From contig CAVYWS010000002.1 in the NCBI GenBank assembly GCA_963772265.1, forward strand, positions 434,001-498,000: DNA of 64,000 nucleotides. Reading direction: 5' to 3'. The position numbers were made by a program, and so were the translations under genes. This DNA comes from Mayfieldus sp963772265 (GTDB lineage: Bacteria; Actinomycetota; Thermoleophilia; Solirubrobacterales; 70-9). Positions 1 through 10,453 of this stretch are shown here, piece after piece (the stretch's first letter is position 1; each line of letters begins with the position of its first letter). A model generated the notes under the pieces. That model was not told the origin of the DNA. It did not search any database and saw only the letters and a program-made list of their open reading frames with translations.

Positions 1-288
1 CGCACCAAGCCGTCTCGCAACTCCCCCAACCATCGCGTCTATCCCGGCTGCAACCAGGACCCCAACAAGAAGGCGGTGGTGCTGGGGACCTCGGTCGGCT
101 GGTCGGACATCTACCCGGCCGACTACAACGAGCAGTTCGTGAACGTCAGCGGCCTGAGCGGGTGCTACGCCTTCTATATGGAGGCCGACCCGAAGAACCA
201 CCTGCGGGAGTCGAACGAGGACGACAACCGCTCACGCGTGCTCGTCCGCCTGCCCTCCGGGCGCCGCGTGCACCGCTGCTCGACCTAG
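1..288 (+). CDS. C-terminal end of a lysyl-oxidase-like secreted protein (5' truncated)
   Basis: The reading frame is open from the first base of the window and stops at 286-288, giving the last 95 residues of a longer protein. The segment contains GTSVGWSDIYPADY, a short Cys, YAFYMEADP and LRESNEDDN. This order (a GxSxGWxDxYP stretch, then a beta segment, then DPxNxLxESxExDN) is characteristic of the copper-dependent lysyl oxidase domain found in actinobacterial secreted proteins. The copper-binding histidines would lie upstream, outside the window, so catalytic competence cannot be judged. The stop overlaps the stop of the convergent gene on the minus strand by a few bases. No start is visible. 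The family call rests on the C-terminal motif only. Confidence 0.7.
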   Translation, partial: RTKPSRNSPNHRVYPGCNQDPNKKAVVLGTSVGWSDIYPADYNEQFVNVSGLSGCYAFYMEADPKNHLRESNEDDNRSRVLVRLPSGRRVHRCST

Positions 289-1631
289 GACTCGTCGTTC
301 AGCAGGTAGCGCGCGGTCGCTTTGGAGGCGGCGAGCAGCCCCGAGTGGTCCTGGCCCGGCTCCGACAGAGCCTGCAGGGCGAACCCGTCGCCGACCGCGA
401 ACAGGTACGAGGTGACCGCCTTGGCGTCGTAGCGCAGCTTCAGCACGCCCTCGGCTTCCTTGGCGCGGAGGATCTCGCCGACATGGCCGCGGGTGCGCTG
501 GAACAGCTGGCCCAGCTCGCGCTGGATGTCGGAGTTGCGGCGACCGGCGCTGAACAGCTCGAACAGCAGCAGGAAGTAGCCGGGCTCGTTCTCGATCAGG
601 TCCATCAGGTAGGTGACGAGGACGTCGAGGACGTCGTCGACCGTCTTCGCGCTGCCCAGAGGCTCGTCGAGCATCTCGATCCGAAGCTCGGTGTCCCGCC
701 GGACCACCTCGACCAGCAGCCGCTCCTTGGTTCCGAAGTAGTAGTGGAGCAGGCCCCGGCTGACGCCCGCCTCACGCGCCACGTGCTCGAAGGTCGACCC
801 GGCGGCTCCGCGCTCGCCGACGCTCTTGCGCATCGCGTCGACGATCCGCTGTGCCTTCTCACTGGTCAGCTCTCGCTCTGGGGCGGTCGCCTCCATGGGA
901 GGAAGTCTATTCGGGCCTCCGGCGAGGGCTAGCGCAGCCGTCACCGGCGGGTTGTGCCCGGGAATGACGACGGCAGGGTCGAGGTCGCGGATCCGCCGCC
1001 ACTGCTCGAGCAGCTCCTCGCGCTCGGGGCCGAAGTCCTTCGGCAGGTCCATCTGGTCGAAGTACTCGGGCAGCGGCCCGACGCAATCGGAGGCGATCGC
1101 GGTCAACCCCTCGTCGGTGTCGACGAGGATCGTGATCAGCCCGTCGCAATGGCCCGGGGTGCGGATCCAGCGCACGCCCGGCTCGATCTCGCCCTCCTCC
1201 CCGTCGAGGATCTCGAGGTTGACGGTCTCGAGCTGGCCGGCGACGAGCTGCGCATAGGGCGCCTCGGTCTCGAGCCGGTGGACGTAGGTCTTGCGCTGCG
1301 GCCATGCCGCCAACCCCTCGGCATGGTCGAAGTGAAGGTGGGTCATGATCACCGTCTTGATGTCGTTCGGGGAGACGCCGAGCTCGTCGAGCGCCCCGAA
1401 CAGCGGCGCCCCCTGCATCACCAGCCCCGGATCGACCAGGTAGTCCTCGGAGGCCCGGATCAGCAGCGTGTTTGGGAAGGCGACCATGCCGGTGGTCCGG
1501 CCGCCCGCCTGCAGCTCCTTGTAGCGCCGGAACCCGTCGGCGGAATCGTCGATCGCGGCAACGTCAGCCTCGCCGTTGGAGACGGCGAAGACGTAACGCT
1601 GCGCCGGCAGCAGGACGTGAACGCTTGCCAA
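285..1631 (-). CDS. MBL-fold hydrolase and TetR-family regulator in one reading frame
   Basis: The 448-residue frame joins two domains that are normally separate genes. Residues about 1-240 are a metallo-beta-lactamase fold of the lactonase/glyoxalase II type, with the zinc motif THLHFDHAEG, then GHCDG, SDC and a terminal PGHNP. Residues about 248-448 are a TetR repressor whose N-terminal helix-turn-helix carries FEHVAREAGVSRGLLHYYF, followed by an all-helical ligand domain. An internal ATG (MEATAPERE, about 895) looks like a natural TetR start. One base fewer in the GCGCTAG just upstream would give the MBL gene its own stop, so the fusion may reflect a one-base insertion. If they are two genes, they are a translationally coupled hydrolase-regulator pair. 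The TTG start at 1631 has no clear Shine-Dalgarno and is uncertain. Confidence 0.7.
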   Translation of the reverse strand: MASVHVLLPAQRYVFAVSNGEADVAAIDDSADGFRRYKELQAGGRTTGMVAFPNTLLIRASEDYLVDPGLVMQGAPLFGALDELGVSPNDIKTVIMTHLHFDHAEGLAAWPQRKTYVHRLETEAPYAQLVAGQLETVNLEILDGEEGEIEPGVRWIRTPGHCDGLITILVDTDEGLTAIASDCVGPLPEYFDQMDLPKDFGPEREELLEQWRRIRDLDPAVVIPGHNPPVTAALALAGGPNRLPPMEATAPERELTSEKAQRIVDAMRKSVGERGAAGSTFEHVAREAGVSRGLLHYYFGTKERLLVEVVRRDTELRIEMLDEPLGSAKTVDDVLDVLVTYLMDLIENEPGYFLLLFELFSAGRRNSDIQRELGQLFQRTRGHVGEILRAKEAEGVLKLRYDAKAVTSYLFAVGDGFALQALSEPGQDHSGLLAASKATARYLLNDES

Positions 1632-1635
1632 AGAG

Positions 1636-2070
1636 CTAGACGCCCGCGCCGTTGCCGCCGGTGGTGCTCGTGTACTCGAACTCCTCCTCGGCGCCGAACA
1701 GCGAGTCCATCACCATCTTGCGGGCGTTCTCGCTCAGCGCCAGGGTGACGCCGGCGCCAACCACGCCGAGAACCAGCAGCTTGCCGAGGCGGCCCTTGCG
1801 CCGGCGCTTGCCGCGCAGCTGGTCGGAGGCCTCGCGCAGGGAGTCGGCCGCGTTGCGAAGGTCGCGCTGGACCTTCTTGTCGTCCATCAGCCGCTGTGCC
1901 GGCTTGCCGTTCTTGGTGATCCGGTCATAAGCGTGCCGGGCAGCCCCGTAGGCGTCACGCAGGTTGTTGCGCAGCTGCTCGTCCTCGATCAGGCGCTGCA
2001 CGTAGGGGTGCGAGCGGGCCGTGCTGTAAGCGTCTGCCGCCCTGCTCGCGGTGGTGCTGCCTCTTGCCAT
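1636..2070 (-). CDS. Small basic helical protein with one membrane segment, function unknown
   Basis: This 144-residue protein starts with an ATG and ends 4 bp before the next minus-strand gene. Residues 1-95 are charged and predicted helical, with repeated Arg/Asp/Ala-rich heptad-like stretches (LIEDEQLRNNL, LMDDKKVQRDL). A very basic patch (GKRRRKGRLGK) is followed by a hydrophobic segment LLVLGVVGAGVTLAL, then a short acidic tail ending GGNGAGV. The topology suggests a membrane-tethered cytosolic helix bundle. I do not recognise a family with a known role. The gene is likely cotranscribed with the MBL/TetR frame downstream of it, and lies upstream of the divergently spaced lon end. Confidence 0.7.
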   Translation of the reverse strand: MARGSTTASRAADAYSTARSHPYVQRLIEDEQLRNNLRDAYGAARHAYDRITKNGKPAQRLMDDKKVQRDLRNAADSLREASDQLRGKRRRKGRLGKLLVLGVVGAGVTLALSENARKMVMDSLFGAEEEFEYTSTTGGNGAGV

Positions 2071-2154
2071 TGCTCGTCAACTCCCTCGGTCGCGGTTGCC
2101 TGCGGAGGATATACCCGGGCGAGCTTTGGTCACTCGCCGCATGGACGTTCGGCC

Positions 2155-4613
<2,459 letters not shown>

Positions 4614-4614
<1 letters not shown>

Positions 4615-5057
4615 CACTCGCGCTCGATCGGCACTCGGCGGGAGGTCTCGGTCTGCTCGCGGAGCGGAAGCTCGATCCGCAGGACGCCGTCCTCGTAGGT
4701 GGCGGTGGCGCGCTCCGCGTCGACCTCGACCTGCAGCTCGACCACCCGCCTGAACGGACCGGAGTCGATCTCGACCTGCTGGTAGACGCGGCCCTCGGTC
4801 TCCTGGACCGGGCGCTCGCCGCTGATCACCAGGTCGCGGCCGCTGATCTCGATCGAGACGTCGTTGAGGTCGACGCCGGAGAGATCGACTTTGACGATCG
4901 CCCGCTGCGGGTCCCCGCAGTAGTAGAGGTCAACCTTGGGAGAGAAGCCGCTCCCATGGGCCGCTCCGACCAGGGCACGCCCCGGCCACTCGCCGAACAG
5001 CTCGTCCATCTCGCGCCGCATGCGCTCGAAGTTTGCGAACAGGTCTCGCTCGGGCAT
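4614..5057 (-). CDS. Hsp20/alpha-crystallin family small heat-shock protein
   Basis: Small heat-shock proteins bind unfolding proteins without ATP and hold them for refolding or degradation. The 147-residue product has a short N-terminal arm (FANFERMRREMDELF), an alpha-crystallin beta-sandwich domain from about residue 38 (PKVDLYYC) to 135, and the conserved GVLRIELPL motif near the end. The length is typical. Its stop codon overlaps the lon start, so chaperone and protease are made together; holding and degradation of damaged proteins are therefore probably linked. I see no CIRCE or HAIR element with confidence in the short upstream gap. Confidence 0.93.
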
Positions 5058-5100
5058 CGCCTAGGAGGTTAGAGAGCCGGGTGCTCGTGGAAGCGTCTGG

Positions 5101-5895
5101 TCAGACCTCGTAGACGGCGCCCTCGCGGGCAACCTCCACGGGGGCGCCGAAGGCCTTCGCGGCCTCGTCGCGGGCCCACTCCGCATCCAGCTCGTCGGAG
5201 ATGTGGGTGATCACGACGCGCTGGGCGCCGGCCCTGCGGGCGTGCTCCCCGGCCTCGGCCGGGGTCAGGTGCCCGCGTTCGCCGGTCCGCTCGGGCCGCG
5301 GCAGGGTCGCCTCGATCAACAGCAAGTCGGTGCCGCGCGCAGCCTCGACCAGCTCCTCGGTCGGCGAGCAGTCGGCACCGAAGGTGAAGCGGCCGCTGCC
5401 GTTCGATGAGGTGACGTCGATCGCGAAGGTCTCTGTGAAGTGCGGGACCTCCTGGAAGTGCAGCCGGATCGGGCCGACCTCGACGACCGCGTTCCCGTCG
5501 TACTCCTCGAGCGCGAACGCGTTCTCGATCAGGTCCTCGTTTCCCCATGACCCGACGATTCGGCGGAAGGTCTCCCTTGCGCCCTGCGGCGCGATCAGGC
5601 GCGGGCGGGCCGGGTTGTCGGTGCCGGGCCAGCCGGCGACCGGCACCGGCTGCTGGCGGGGCGCATAGGTCAGCGCGTAGCTGTAGGGGACGAGGTCGAG
5701 GAAGTGGTCGGCGTGCAGGTGCGAGATCGCGACGGCGTCGACGTCGACGTAGTCGCGGAACCGGCGCAGCTTCGAGAACACCCCGTTGCCGCAGTCGATC
5801 AGCAGGCAGGTCTCCTCGGCCTCGACCAGATAGCCGCTGCACGCTCCGTCTACGTCCTGCCATGACGGGGACTTGCCAAGAACTGTGATCCTCAC
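5101..5895 (-). CDS. MBL-fold metallohydrolase of the RNase Z-like type
   Basis: The 264-residue protein begins VRITVLGKSPSWQ and carries the zinc-binding motif SHLHADHFLD near residue 65, a GADCSPTEEL region and a final ITHIS histidine. This arrangement fits the RNase Z/ElaC-like and cyclic-nucleotide phosphodiesterase branch of the superfamily. Without the RNase Z exosite I cannot assign a tRNA-processing role. I chose the GTG at 5895 rather than the longer frame start at 5955, because a strong GGAGGAGAGG Shine-Dalgarno lies about 8 bases upstream and homologous folds start at this strand. It follows a 43 bp gap upstream of hsp20-lon on the same strand. Confidence 0.83.
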   Translation of the reverse strand: MRITVLGKSPSWQDVDGACSGYLVEAEETCLLIDCGNGVFSKLRRFRDYVDVDAVAISHLHADHFLDLVPYSYALTYAPRQQPVPVAGWPGTDNPARPRLIAPQGARETFRRIVGSWGNEDLIENAFALEEYDGNAVVEVGPIRLHFQEVPHFTETFAIDVTSSNGSGRFTFGADCSPTEELVEAARGTDLLLIEATLPRPERTGERGHLTPAEAGEHARRAGAQRVVITHISDELDAEWARDEAAKAFGAPVEVAREGAVYEV

Positions 5896-5962
5896 GGTCC
5901 GGACCTCTCCTCCGGTTTGCGAGGTCAACCTTACCCCCGGGGGCGCCGGGGGCAAGGCAGCT

Positions 5963-6196
5963 TCAGCGGCTTGCGACGCCGCTGCCGGACAGAGCCGCCG
6001 GCTGGACCCGGTCGGCCCAGCGCGGGGTGCGCATCAGCAGCACCGGCTGGCGGGGCGGCACCAGACCCTCGGGCCGGTCGGGCCGAAAGGTGGCGCAGGC
6101 CTGGTCGAGATTCAGGGCGCAAAGCCCGTTGCGGCGGAAGAAACAGTCCTCACAGCTCGGTGCCTTGGTCCTTGCTCGCCCCGAAGTCCTGGCCAA
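5963..6196 (-). CDS. Small cysteine-rich protein, function unknown
   Basis: A TTG start preceded by an AGAGGAAG Shine-Dalgarno gives a 77-residue product. Its core is SCEDCFFRRNGLCAL, then ACATFRPDRPEGL and PRQPVLLMRTPR, so four cysteines are arranged CxxC-x8-C-x8-C. Such spacing can bind zinc or an Fe-S cluster, but I do not recognise the family. The conserved-looking core, good ribosome-binding site and position filling the gap upstream of the MBL gene on the same strand argue that it is real. The last 20 residues are low in character and may be poorly conserved. Confidence 0.55.
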   Translation of the reverse strand: MARTSGRARTKAPSCEDCFFRRNGLCALNLDQACATFRPDRPEGLVPPRQPVLLMRTPRWADRVQPAALSGSGVASR

Positions 6197-6338
6197 TCTG
6201 GTCTTCCTCTCTCGGTCTCTTTCCCCGACCCGGGCCGGTGCCCCGAGCCGCGGCGATCATGCCACGCTTTCGAGAAGCCTTCAGGCGGCATTCGCGCAAA
6301 TCGCTGAGTCTTCTTTTGTGGCTACCATTTCCTCAGAC

Positions 6339-6971
6339 ATGGCGAACGGAAATCAACAGCGAAGCCAGCAGCTCGCCGCCTCCCCGCAGCTCTTCGACAA
6401 CGACTTCCTGAACTTCTTCTCCCGGGTCCACCCCTCGATCCCGGCGATCATCTTCGTCCCGGTGGTCGTCGCGATGTGGTGGCTGGGAGCGGACCGCGGC
6501 CTGGGGGTTCTCGAGCTGTTCGCGCTGACGGTCGGCGGGCTGGGCATCTGGACGCTGACCGAGTACTGGCTGCACAGGCTGCTGTTCCACTGGGAGCCCG
6601 ACAACGAATTCGGGCGCCGCATGCACTTCATCATCCACGGCGTCCACCACGACCATCCCAACGACCGGCTGCGGCTCGTGATGCCCCCCGCCGTCAGCAT
6701 CCCGCTGGCAGCGATCTTCTTTGCCGGCTTCGTCTGGATCTTCGGGACGCCGGCTGCCTATCCGCTCTTCTCCGGGCTGATCCTCGGCTACCTGGCCTAC
6801 GACTACATGCACTACCACGTGCATCACCACCGGCCGAAGACGAAGCTCGGCAAGCAGCTGCGCGAGCAGCACATGCGCCACCACTTCCAGGACCACCGCT
6901 ACGGCTTCGGCGTCTCCTCGCCGCTCTGGGACGTCGTCTTCCGAACCCTGCCGCGGCGCCGGCGCCTGTAG
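6339..6971 (+). CDS. Fatty acid hydroxylase / sterol desaturase superfamily membrane protein
   Basis: These are di-iron integral-membrane oxygenases that hydroxylate or desaturate acyl chains or carotenoid-like lipids. The 210-residue product has about four hydrophobic segments and the histidine boxes LHRLLFH, HGVHHDHPND, HYHVHHH and HMRHHFQDH, which together supply the usual eight or more iron ligands. The order and spacing fit the FA2H/Scs7-like family that 2-hydroxylates fatty acids. The reading frame is open upstream, but the ATG at 6339 starts the natural N-terminus (MANGNQQ). No good Shine-Dalgarno precedes it, so a leaderless transcript is possible. It stands alone on the plus strand. 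Confidence 0.88.
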   Translation: MANGNQQRSQQLAASPQLFDNDFLNFFSRVHPSIPAIIFVPVVVAMWWLGADRGLGVLELFALTVGGLGIWTLTEYWLHRLLFHWEPDNEFGRRMHFIIHGVHHDHPNDRLRLVMPPAVSIPLAAIFFAGFVWIFGTPAAYPLFSGLILGYLAYDYMHYHVHHHRPKTKLGKQLREQHMRHHFQDHRYGFGVSSPLWDVVFRTLPRRRRL

Positions 6972-7105
6972 CTTCTCCTCCGAGTAACCGCGGCGCGAAA
7001 ACGGCTCGGGGCCGCGCGGGACTCGTCAAATAGCCGATGTGATTCGCCTCTCCGGGCGGGATAGGGTCGGCGGCGAACTCCGCCAACGACCTTAGGAGGA
7101 GAGGA

Positions 7106-7917
7106 ATGTCGGGAGGCATCATCTTCGGCGCCCGCCTGCGGGCGGCGAGCATCCTGGCGGCGTCTTGCGCTGCTCGCCCTGCTCGTTGCGCCGGCGCTGG
7201 CGCGCGCCGCCGGTTACGTGGCACTGGGCGACTCGTATTCGTCCGGCGTCGGGACGAGGACCTACTACAGCGACAGCGGCAGCTGCTACCGCAGCCCAAA
7301 GGCCTACCCGGTCCTGGTCGCGTCGCAGCTTGGAGCATCGCTCAGCTTCACCGCCTGCTCCGGAGCAAGGACCGGCGACGTGCTGGCCAATCAGCTCGGG
7401 ACCGCTCAGCGGCTCGACCAGTTACGTGACTATCTCGATCGGGGGAAACGACGCCGGGTTCTCCGACGTGATCACGGAGTGCGCGTTCCCATCCTGGGCA
7501 AGCGATTGTGACGGGGCGATCGACGACGCTCAGAGCTACATCCGCAACACGCTGCCGGGACAGCTCAATGACGTCTACTCGGCGATCCGCAGCCGCGCCC
7601 CGGCGGCACGGGTCGAGGTGGTGGGATATCCGCGCCTCTTCAACGGCGAGGACTGCAACGCGGGGACGTTCTTCAGCCCGCAAGAGGAGACCCGCCTCAA
7701 CCAGACCGCCGACCTGATGGCGACGACCGAAGGCGGTCGTGCTTCGGCATACGGGTTCGGCTTCGTCGACGCCCGTGGCGCCTTCACCAGCCATGCAGTC
7801 TGCGACGACGTCGAGTGGATCAACGGGCTCTCGAACCCGGTGATGGAGTCCTACCACCCGAACGTGACGGGGCAGTCGAGCGGCTACACACCACTCGTCT
7901 ACAGGGCGTTGCGCTAA
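7106..7917 (+). CDS. Secreted SGNH/GDSL-type lipase-esterase (two frame breaks)
   Basis: Read across two one-base insertions (near 7163 and 7400), the gene encodes 269 residues, the normal length for actinobacterial secreted SGNH hydrolases. The start is an ATG behind a strong AGGAGGAGAGGA site. A signal peptide follows (LALLALLVAPALARA). Then come block I GDSYSSGVG with the nucleophilic Ser, FTACSGA, the oxyanion Asn in SIGGNDAGF and the catalytic His in ESYHPN. Six cysteines are probably disulfide-bonded. Removing one T in the leader and one G in GGGACC joins all motifs in one frame. The breaks are probably sequence errors. A genuine pseudogene is the alternative. Confidence 0.85.
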
Positions 7918-7928
7918 CGGAGTTGGAA

Positions 7929-7997
7929 GGACGGTGGGCGGGGGTGCGAGCTAGGGCGATGGGGTGGTTGGCTAGCGAGCGCCCCCGCCCGCCGTCC
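7929..7997. terminator. Long GC-rich inverted repeat between convergent genes
   Basis: The arm at 7929-7948 (beginning GGACGGTGGGCGGGGG) is nearly perfectly complementary to 7979-7997. The loop of about 30 bases contains a second small complementary pair (GCTAG/CTAGC). It lies between the stops of the plus-strand SGNH gene and the minus-strand dehydrogenase, where a bidirectional transcription terminator is expected. There is no run of T residues, as is common in high-GC actinobacteria. Confidence 0.6.
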
Positions 7998-7998
7998 A

Positions 7999-8949
7999 TC
8001 ACGCAACCGGGTTGGGCGGCTCACGGCCGTCGAGCACGGCGATCACGTTCTCGGCGACGGTGCGGGCCATGGCGTCGCGGGCCTTCACGGTTGCCGAGCC
8101 GATGTGGGGGGTGAGGACCGTCCGTGGCGCCGCGAGGATCTCCGCCGGCACCTCCGGCTCGCCCTCGAAGACGTCGAGGCCGGCCGCCCCCAGGCTTCCC
8201 TCGCGCAGCGCCGCCGCGACCGCCGCCAGGTCGACGAGACCGCCGCGGGAGGTATTGACCAGGACTCCCCGCTCGCCGATCAGCTCCAGTGCCTTGGCGT
8301 CGATCAGGTGATGGGTCTCGGGAGTCGCCGGCGCATGAAGGCTGACCACGTCGGACCGCCGCAGAAGCTCGGCGGTCTCGACTCTCGCCGCCCCCAGCCG
8401 CTCCTCCGCCTCGGGCTTAGGGGTTCGCGACGTGTAGAGGATCTCGACCCCGAAGCCGGCCAGCAGCTCGGCGTAGCGGCTGCCGATCCGCCCCATCCCC
8501 ACCACCCCGACCGTCGCGCCGCTCAGCTCCAGGCCCCGGTAAGCCGCCGGGTCCCAGCCCCGCCAGGCCCGATCTCGCAGGTCGCGCTCCGCGTCGCTCA
8601 CAAACCGGGCGGCCCCGAGGGTCAGGGCCAGGGCCAACTCCGCGGTCGCGTTGGTGAGCACGTCGGGGGTGTTGGTGACGACAATGCCCCGCCGCCGGCA
8701 TTCGTCGAGGTCGATGTTGTCGTAGCCGACCGCGAAGTTGGCGACGACGCGCAGACCTGGGCCGGCGGCCTCGAGCAGGTCGGCGTCGACGGGGAGGCTC
8801 GGATCGGCGACGAGCGCGTCTGCCCCGGCCGCGATCTCGCGGATCGTCGCCGTGGTCGCATCCAGTCCGCCCTCGCGGATCTCCCCCCGCTCGCGGAGGG
8901 GCTCCAGCCCGGCCGGGAGCAGGACCCGCATGATCGCGATCACGGTCAT
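7999..8949 (-). CDS. D-2-hydroxyacid dehydrogenase (glyoxylate/hydroxypyruvate reductase type)
   Basis: NAD(P)-dependent enzymes of this family interconvert 2-keto and D-2-hydroxy acids such as glyoxylate/glycolate or hydroxypyruvate/glycerate. The 316-residue product has the catalytic-domain segment VVANFAVGYDNID, the Rossmann glycine motif VGVVGMGRIGSRYAE near residue 155, the catalytic Arg in NTSRGGLVD, the Glu in GLDVFEGEPEVP and the His in LTPHIGSAT. Length is typical. The ATG at 8949 is used here; a second ATG six codons in (MRVLLPAG) could also be the start. It is transcribed divergently from the small HTH protein gene. Confidence 0.9.
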   Translation of the reverse strand: MTVIAIMRVLLPAGLEPLRERGEIREGGLDATTATIREIAAGADALVADPSLPVDADLLEAAGPGLRVVANFAVGYDNIDLDECRRRGIVVTNTPDVLTNATAELALALTLGAARFVSDAERDLRDRAWRGWDPAAYRGLELSGATVGVVGMGRIGSRYAELLAGFGVEILYTSRTPKPEAEERLGAARVETAELLRRSDVVSLHAPATPETHHLIDAKALELIGERGVLVNTSRGGLVDLAAVAAALREGSLGAAGLDVFEGEPEVPAEILAAPRTVLTPHIGSATVKARDAMARTVAENVIAVLDGREPPNPVA

Positions 8950-9080
8950 TCTCTACTCACCTGTGTACATCCCCACTGTCACATTTTGGCCGTGAGGGCA
9001 AATCACACACATCACCACGATCACACACTTTCATTACGTCCTCTAGGCTGGTAACCCACACCACTTCTCGGAAAGGAACC
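8950..9080. promoter_or_regulatory. Divergent promoter region with repeated TCACACA motifs
   Basis: The 131 bp between the dehydrogenase and the HTH gene is clearly AT-richer than its surroundings. It contains AAATCACACACATCAC and, about 10 bp further on, GATCACACACTTTC: two copies of ATCACACA in direct orientation near 9001-9027, roughly two helical turns apart. This looks like an operator or NAP binding region. The small DNA-binding protein it precedes is an obvious candidate regulator, by inference only. Confidence 0.4.
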
Positions 9081-9440
9081 ATGCCACCCAGCAGCAGCAA
9101 CGTACTCAACGAGGCCAGGGCGCTGGTCGAGCGCCGGCTCCAGGAGCTCGACCAGGAGAGGGCCCGGCTCGAGCGCGCGCTCGCCGACCTCAGCGGCGGC
9201 AAGGTCGGCCGGCGCCGTCCCGGCCGCCCACGCGGATCGAGCGGCGGCCGTCGCCGCCGCCGCGGTGGAACGCGAGCCGACCAGGCAGTGAAGATCGTCA
9301 CCTCCAATCCAGGCATCAGCGCCTCGGAAATCGCCAAGCAGCTGAAGATCAAGCCGAACTACCTGTACCGGGTGATGGGTGACCTTCAGAAGGAAGGCCG
9401 GGTCCGCAAGCGCGGGCGCGGCTATCACCCCGCCAAGTAA
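9081..9440 (+). CDS. Small DNA-binding protein: coiled coil, basic hinge and winged-helix-like HTH
   Basis: The 119-residue product has an N-terminal coiled coil (residues 8-40, LVERRLQELDQERARLERAL), a very basic Gly/Arg hinge (about 45-68, with GRPRG resembling an AT-hook core and a run of five Arg), and a C-terminal helix-turn-helix (about 72-112, with ISASEIAKQL and LYRVMGDLQKEG). An oligomerising helix, an Arg-rich minor-groove binder and an HTH together suggest a nucleoid-associated or architectural regulator. I do not know a named family with this exact order. An AAAGGA ribosome-binding site precedes the ATG. Confidence 0.75.
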   Translation: MPPSSSNVLNEARALVERRLQELDQERARLERALADLSGGKVGRRRPGRPRGSSGGRRRRRGGTRADQAVKIVTSNPGISASEIAKQLKIKPNYLYRVMGDLQKEGRVRKRGRGYHPAK

Positions 9441-9457
9441 CGGTAGGGCGAAACGAG

Positions 9458-10444
9458 CTAGACGAGGCTCAGGGAGGACACCGCGTCGCGCTCCTCCTTG
9501 AGCTCGTCGACGCTTGCGTCGATGCGCTCACGCGAGAAGTCGTCGATATCCAGCCCTTCGACGATCTTCCACTCCCCGCCGGAGCAGGTGCAGGGAAAGC
9601 CGGAGATCAGTCCTTCCTCGACCTCGTACGAGCCGTCGGACGGGACCGACATCGAGACCCAGTCGCCGTCCGCGGTGCCCTGCACCCAGTCCCGCATGTG
9701 ATCGATCGCCGCGTTGGCAGCCGAGGCCGCACTGGAGGCGCCGCGGGCGTCGATCACCTCGGCGCCGCGCTTGGCGACCCGGGGGATGAACTCGTCCGCG
9801 ATCCAGGCTTCGTCGTCGACCTCGTCCCAGGCGCTTCGCCCGTTGACCTGGGCGTGCACGAGGTCTGGGTACTGGGTGGTCGAGTGATTTCCCCAGACGG
9901 TCATCTGGGTGATCGCGTCGACCCCGACGCCGAGTTTGTTGGCGAGCTGCGCGATCGCGCGGTTGTGGTCGAGCCTGGTCATCGCGGTGAAGCGCTCCGC
10001 CGGAACGTCGGGTGCGTGTGACTTCGCGATCAGGCAGTTCGTGTTGGCGGGGTTGCCGACGACCAGCACCTTGACGTTCTCGGCGGCCCCGCCATTGATC
10101 GCCTCGCCCTGGGGCTTGAAGATGCCGCCGTTGGCCTCCAGCAGGTCGGAGCGCTCCATGCCCTTGCCACGCGGGCGGGCGCCGATCAGCAGCGCGATGT
10201 TGCAGCGGTCGAACGCACTGTTCGCATCGTCTGAGATCTCGATCCGGCGCAGCAGCGGAAATGCGCAGTCGTCGAGCTCCATCGCCGTCCCCTCGGCGGC
10301 CTTGACCGCGTCCGGGATCTCCAGCAGCGACAGCTCGACCGGGGTGTCCGGACCGAGCATCTCGCCGGCGGCAATCCGGAACAGGATCGCGTAGCCGATA
10401 TGGCCGGCGGCGCCGGTGACGGTGACCTTGACTGGATCGTTCAC
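9458..10444 (-). CDS. mdh: Malate dehydrogenase
   Basis: Oxidises malate to oxaloacetate with NAD in the TCA cycle. The 328-residue protein is of the cytosolic-like MDH group: the glycine motif TGAAGHIGYAILFRIAAG, then ARPRGKGMERSDLL carrying the substrate-binding arginines, VVGNPANTNC, the Asp-His pair (RLDHNRA and WGNHSTTQYPD) and an SDGSYEV strand near the end. Length and motifs are complete. It starts 9 bp after the stop of the isocitrate dehydrogenase gene, so two successive TCA-type enzymes share an operon. Confidence 0.95.
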   Translation of the reverse strand: MNDPVKVTVTGAAGHIGYAILFRIAAGEMLGPDTPVELSLLEIPDAVKAAEGTAMELDDCAFPLLRRIEISDDANSAFDRCNIALLIGARPRGKGMERSDLLEANGGIFKPQGEAINGGAAENVKVLVVGNPANTNCLIAKSHAPDVPAERFTAMTRLDHNRAIAQLANKLGVGVDAITQMTVWGNHSTTQYPDLVHAQVNGRSAWDEVDDEAWIADEFIPRVAKRGAEVIDARGASSAASAANAAIDHMRDWVQGTADGDWVSMSVPSDGSYEVEEGLISGFPCTCSGGEWKIVEGLDIDDFSRERIDASVDELKEERDAVSSLSLV

Positions 10445-10453
10445 GTCTCCCCC

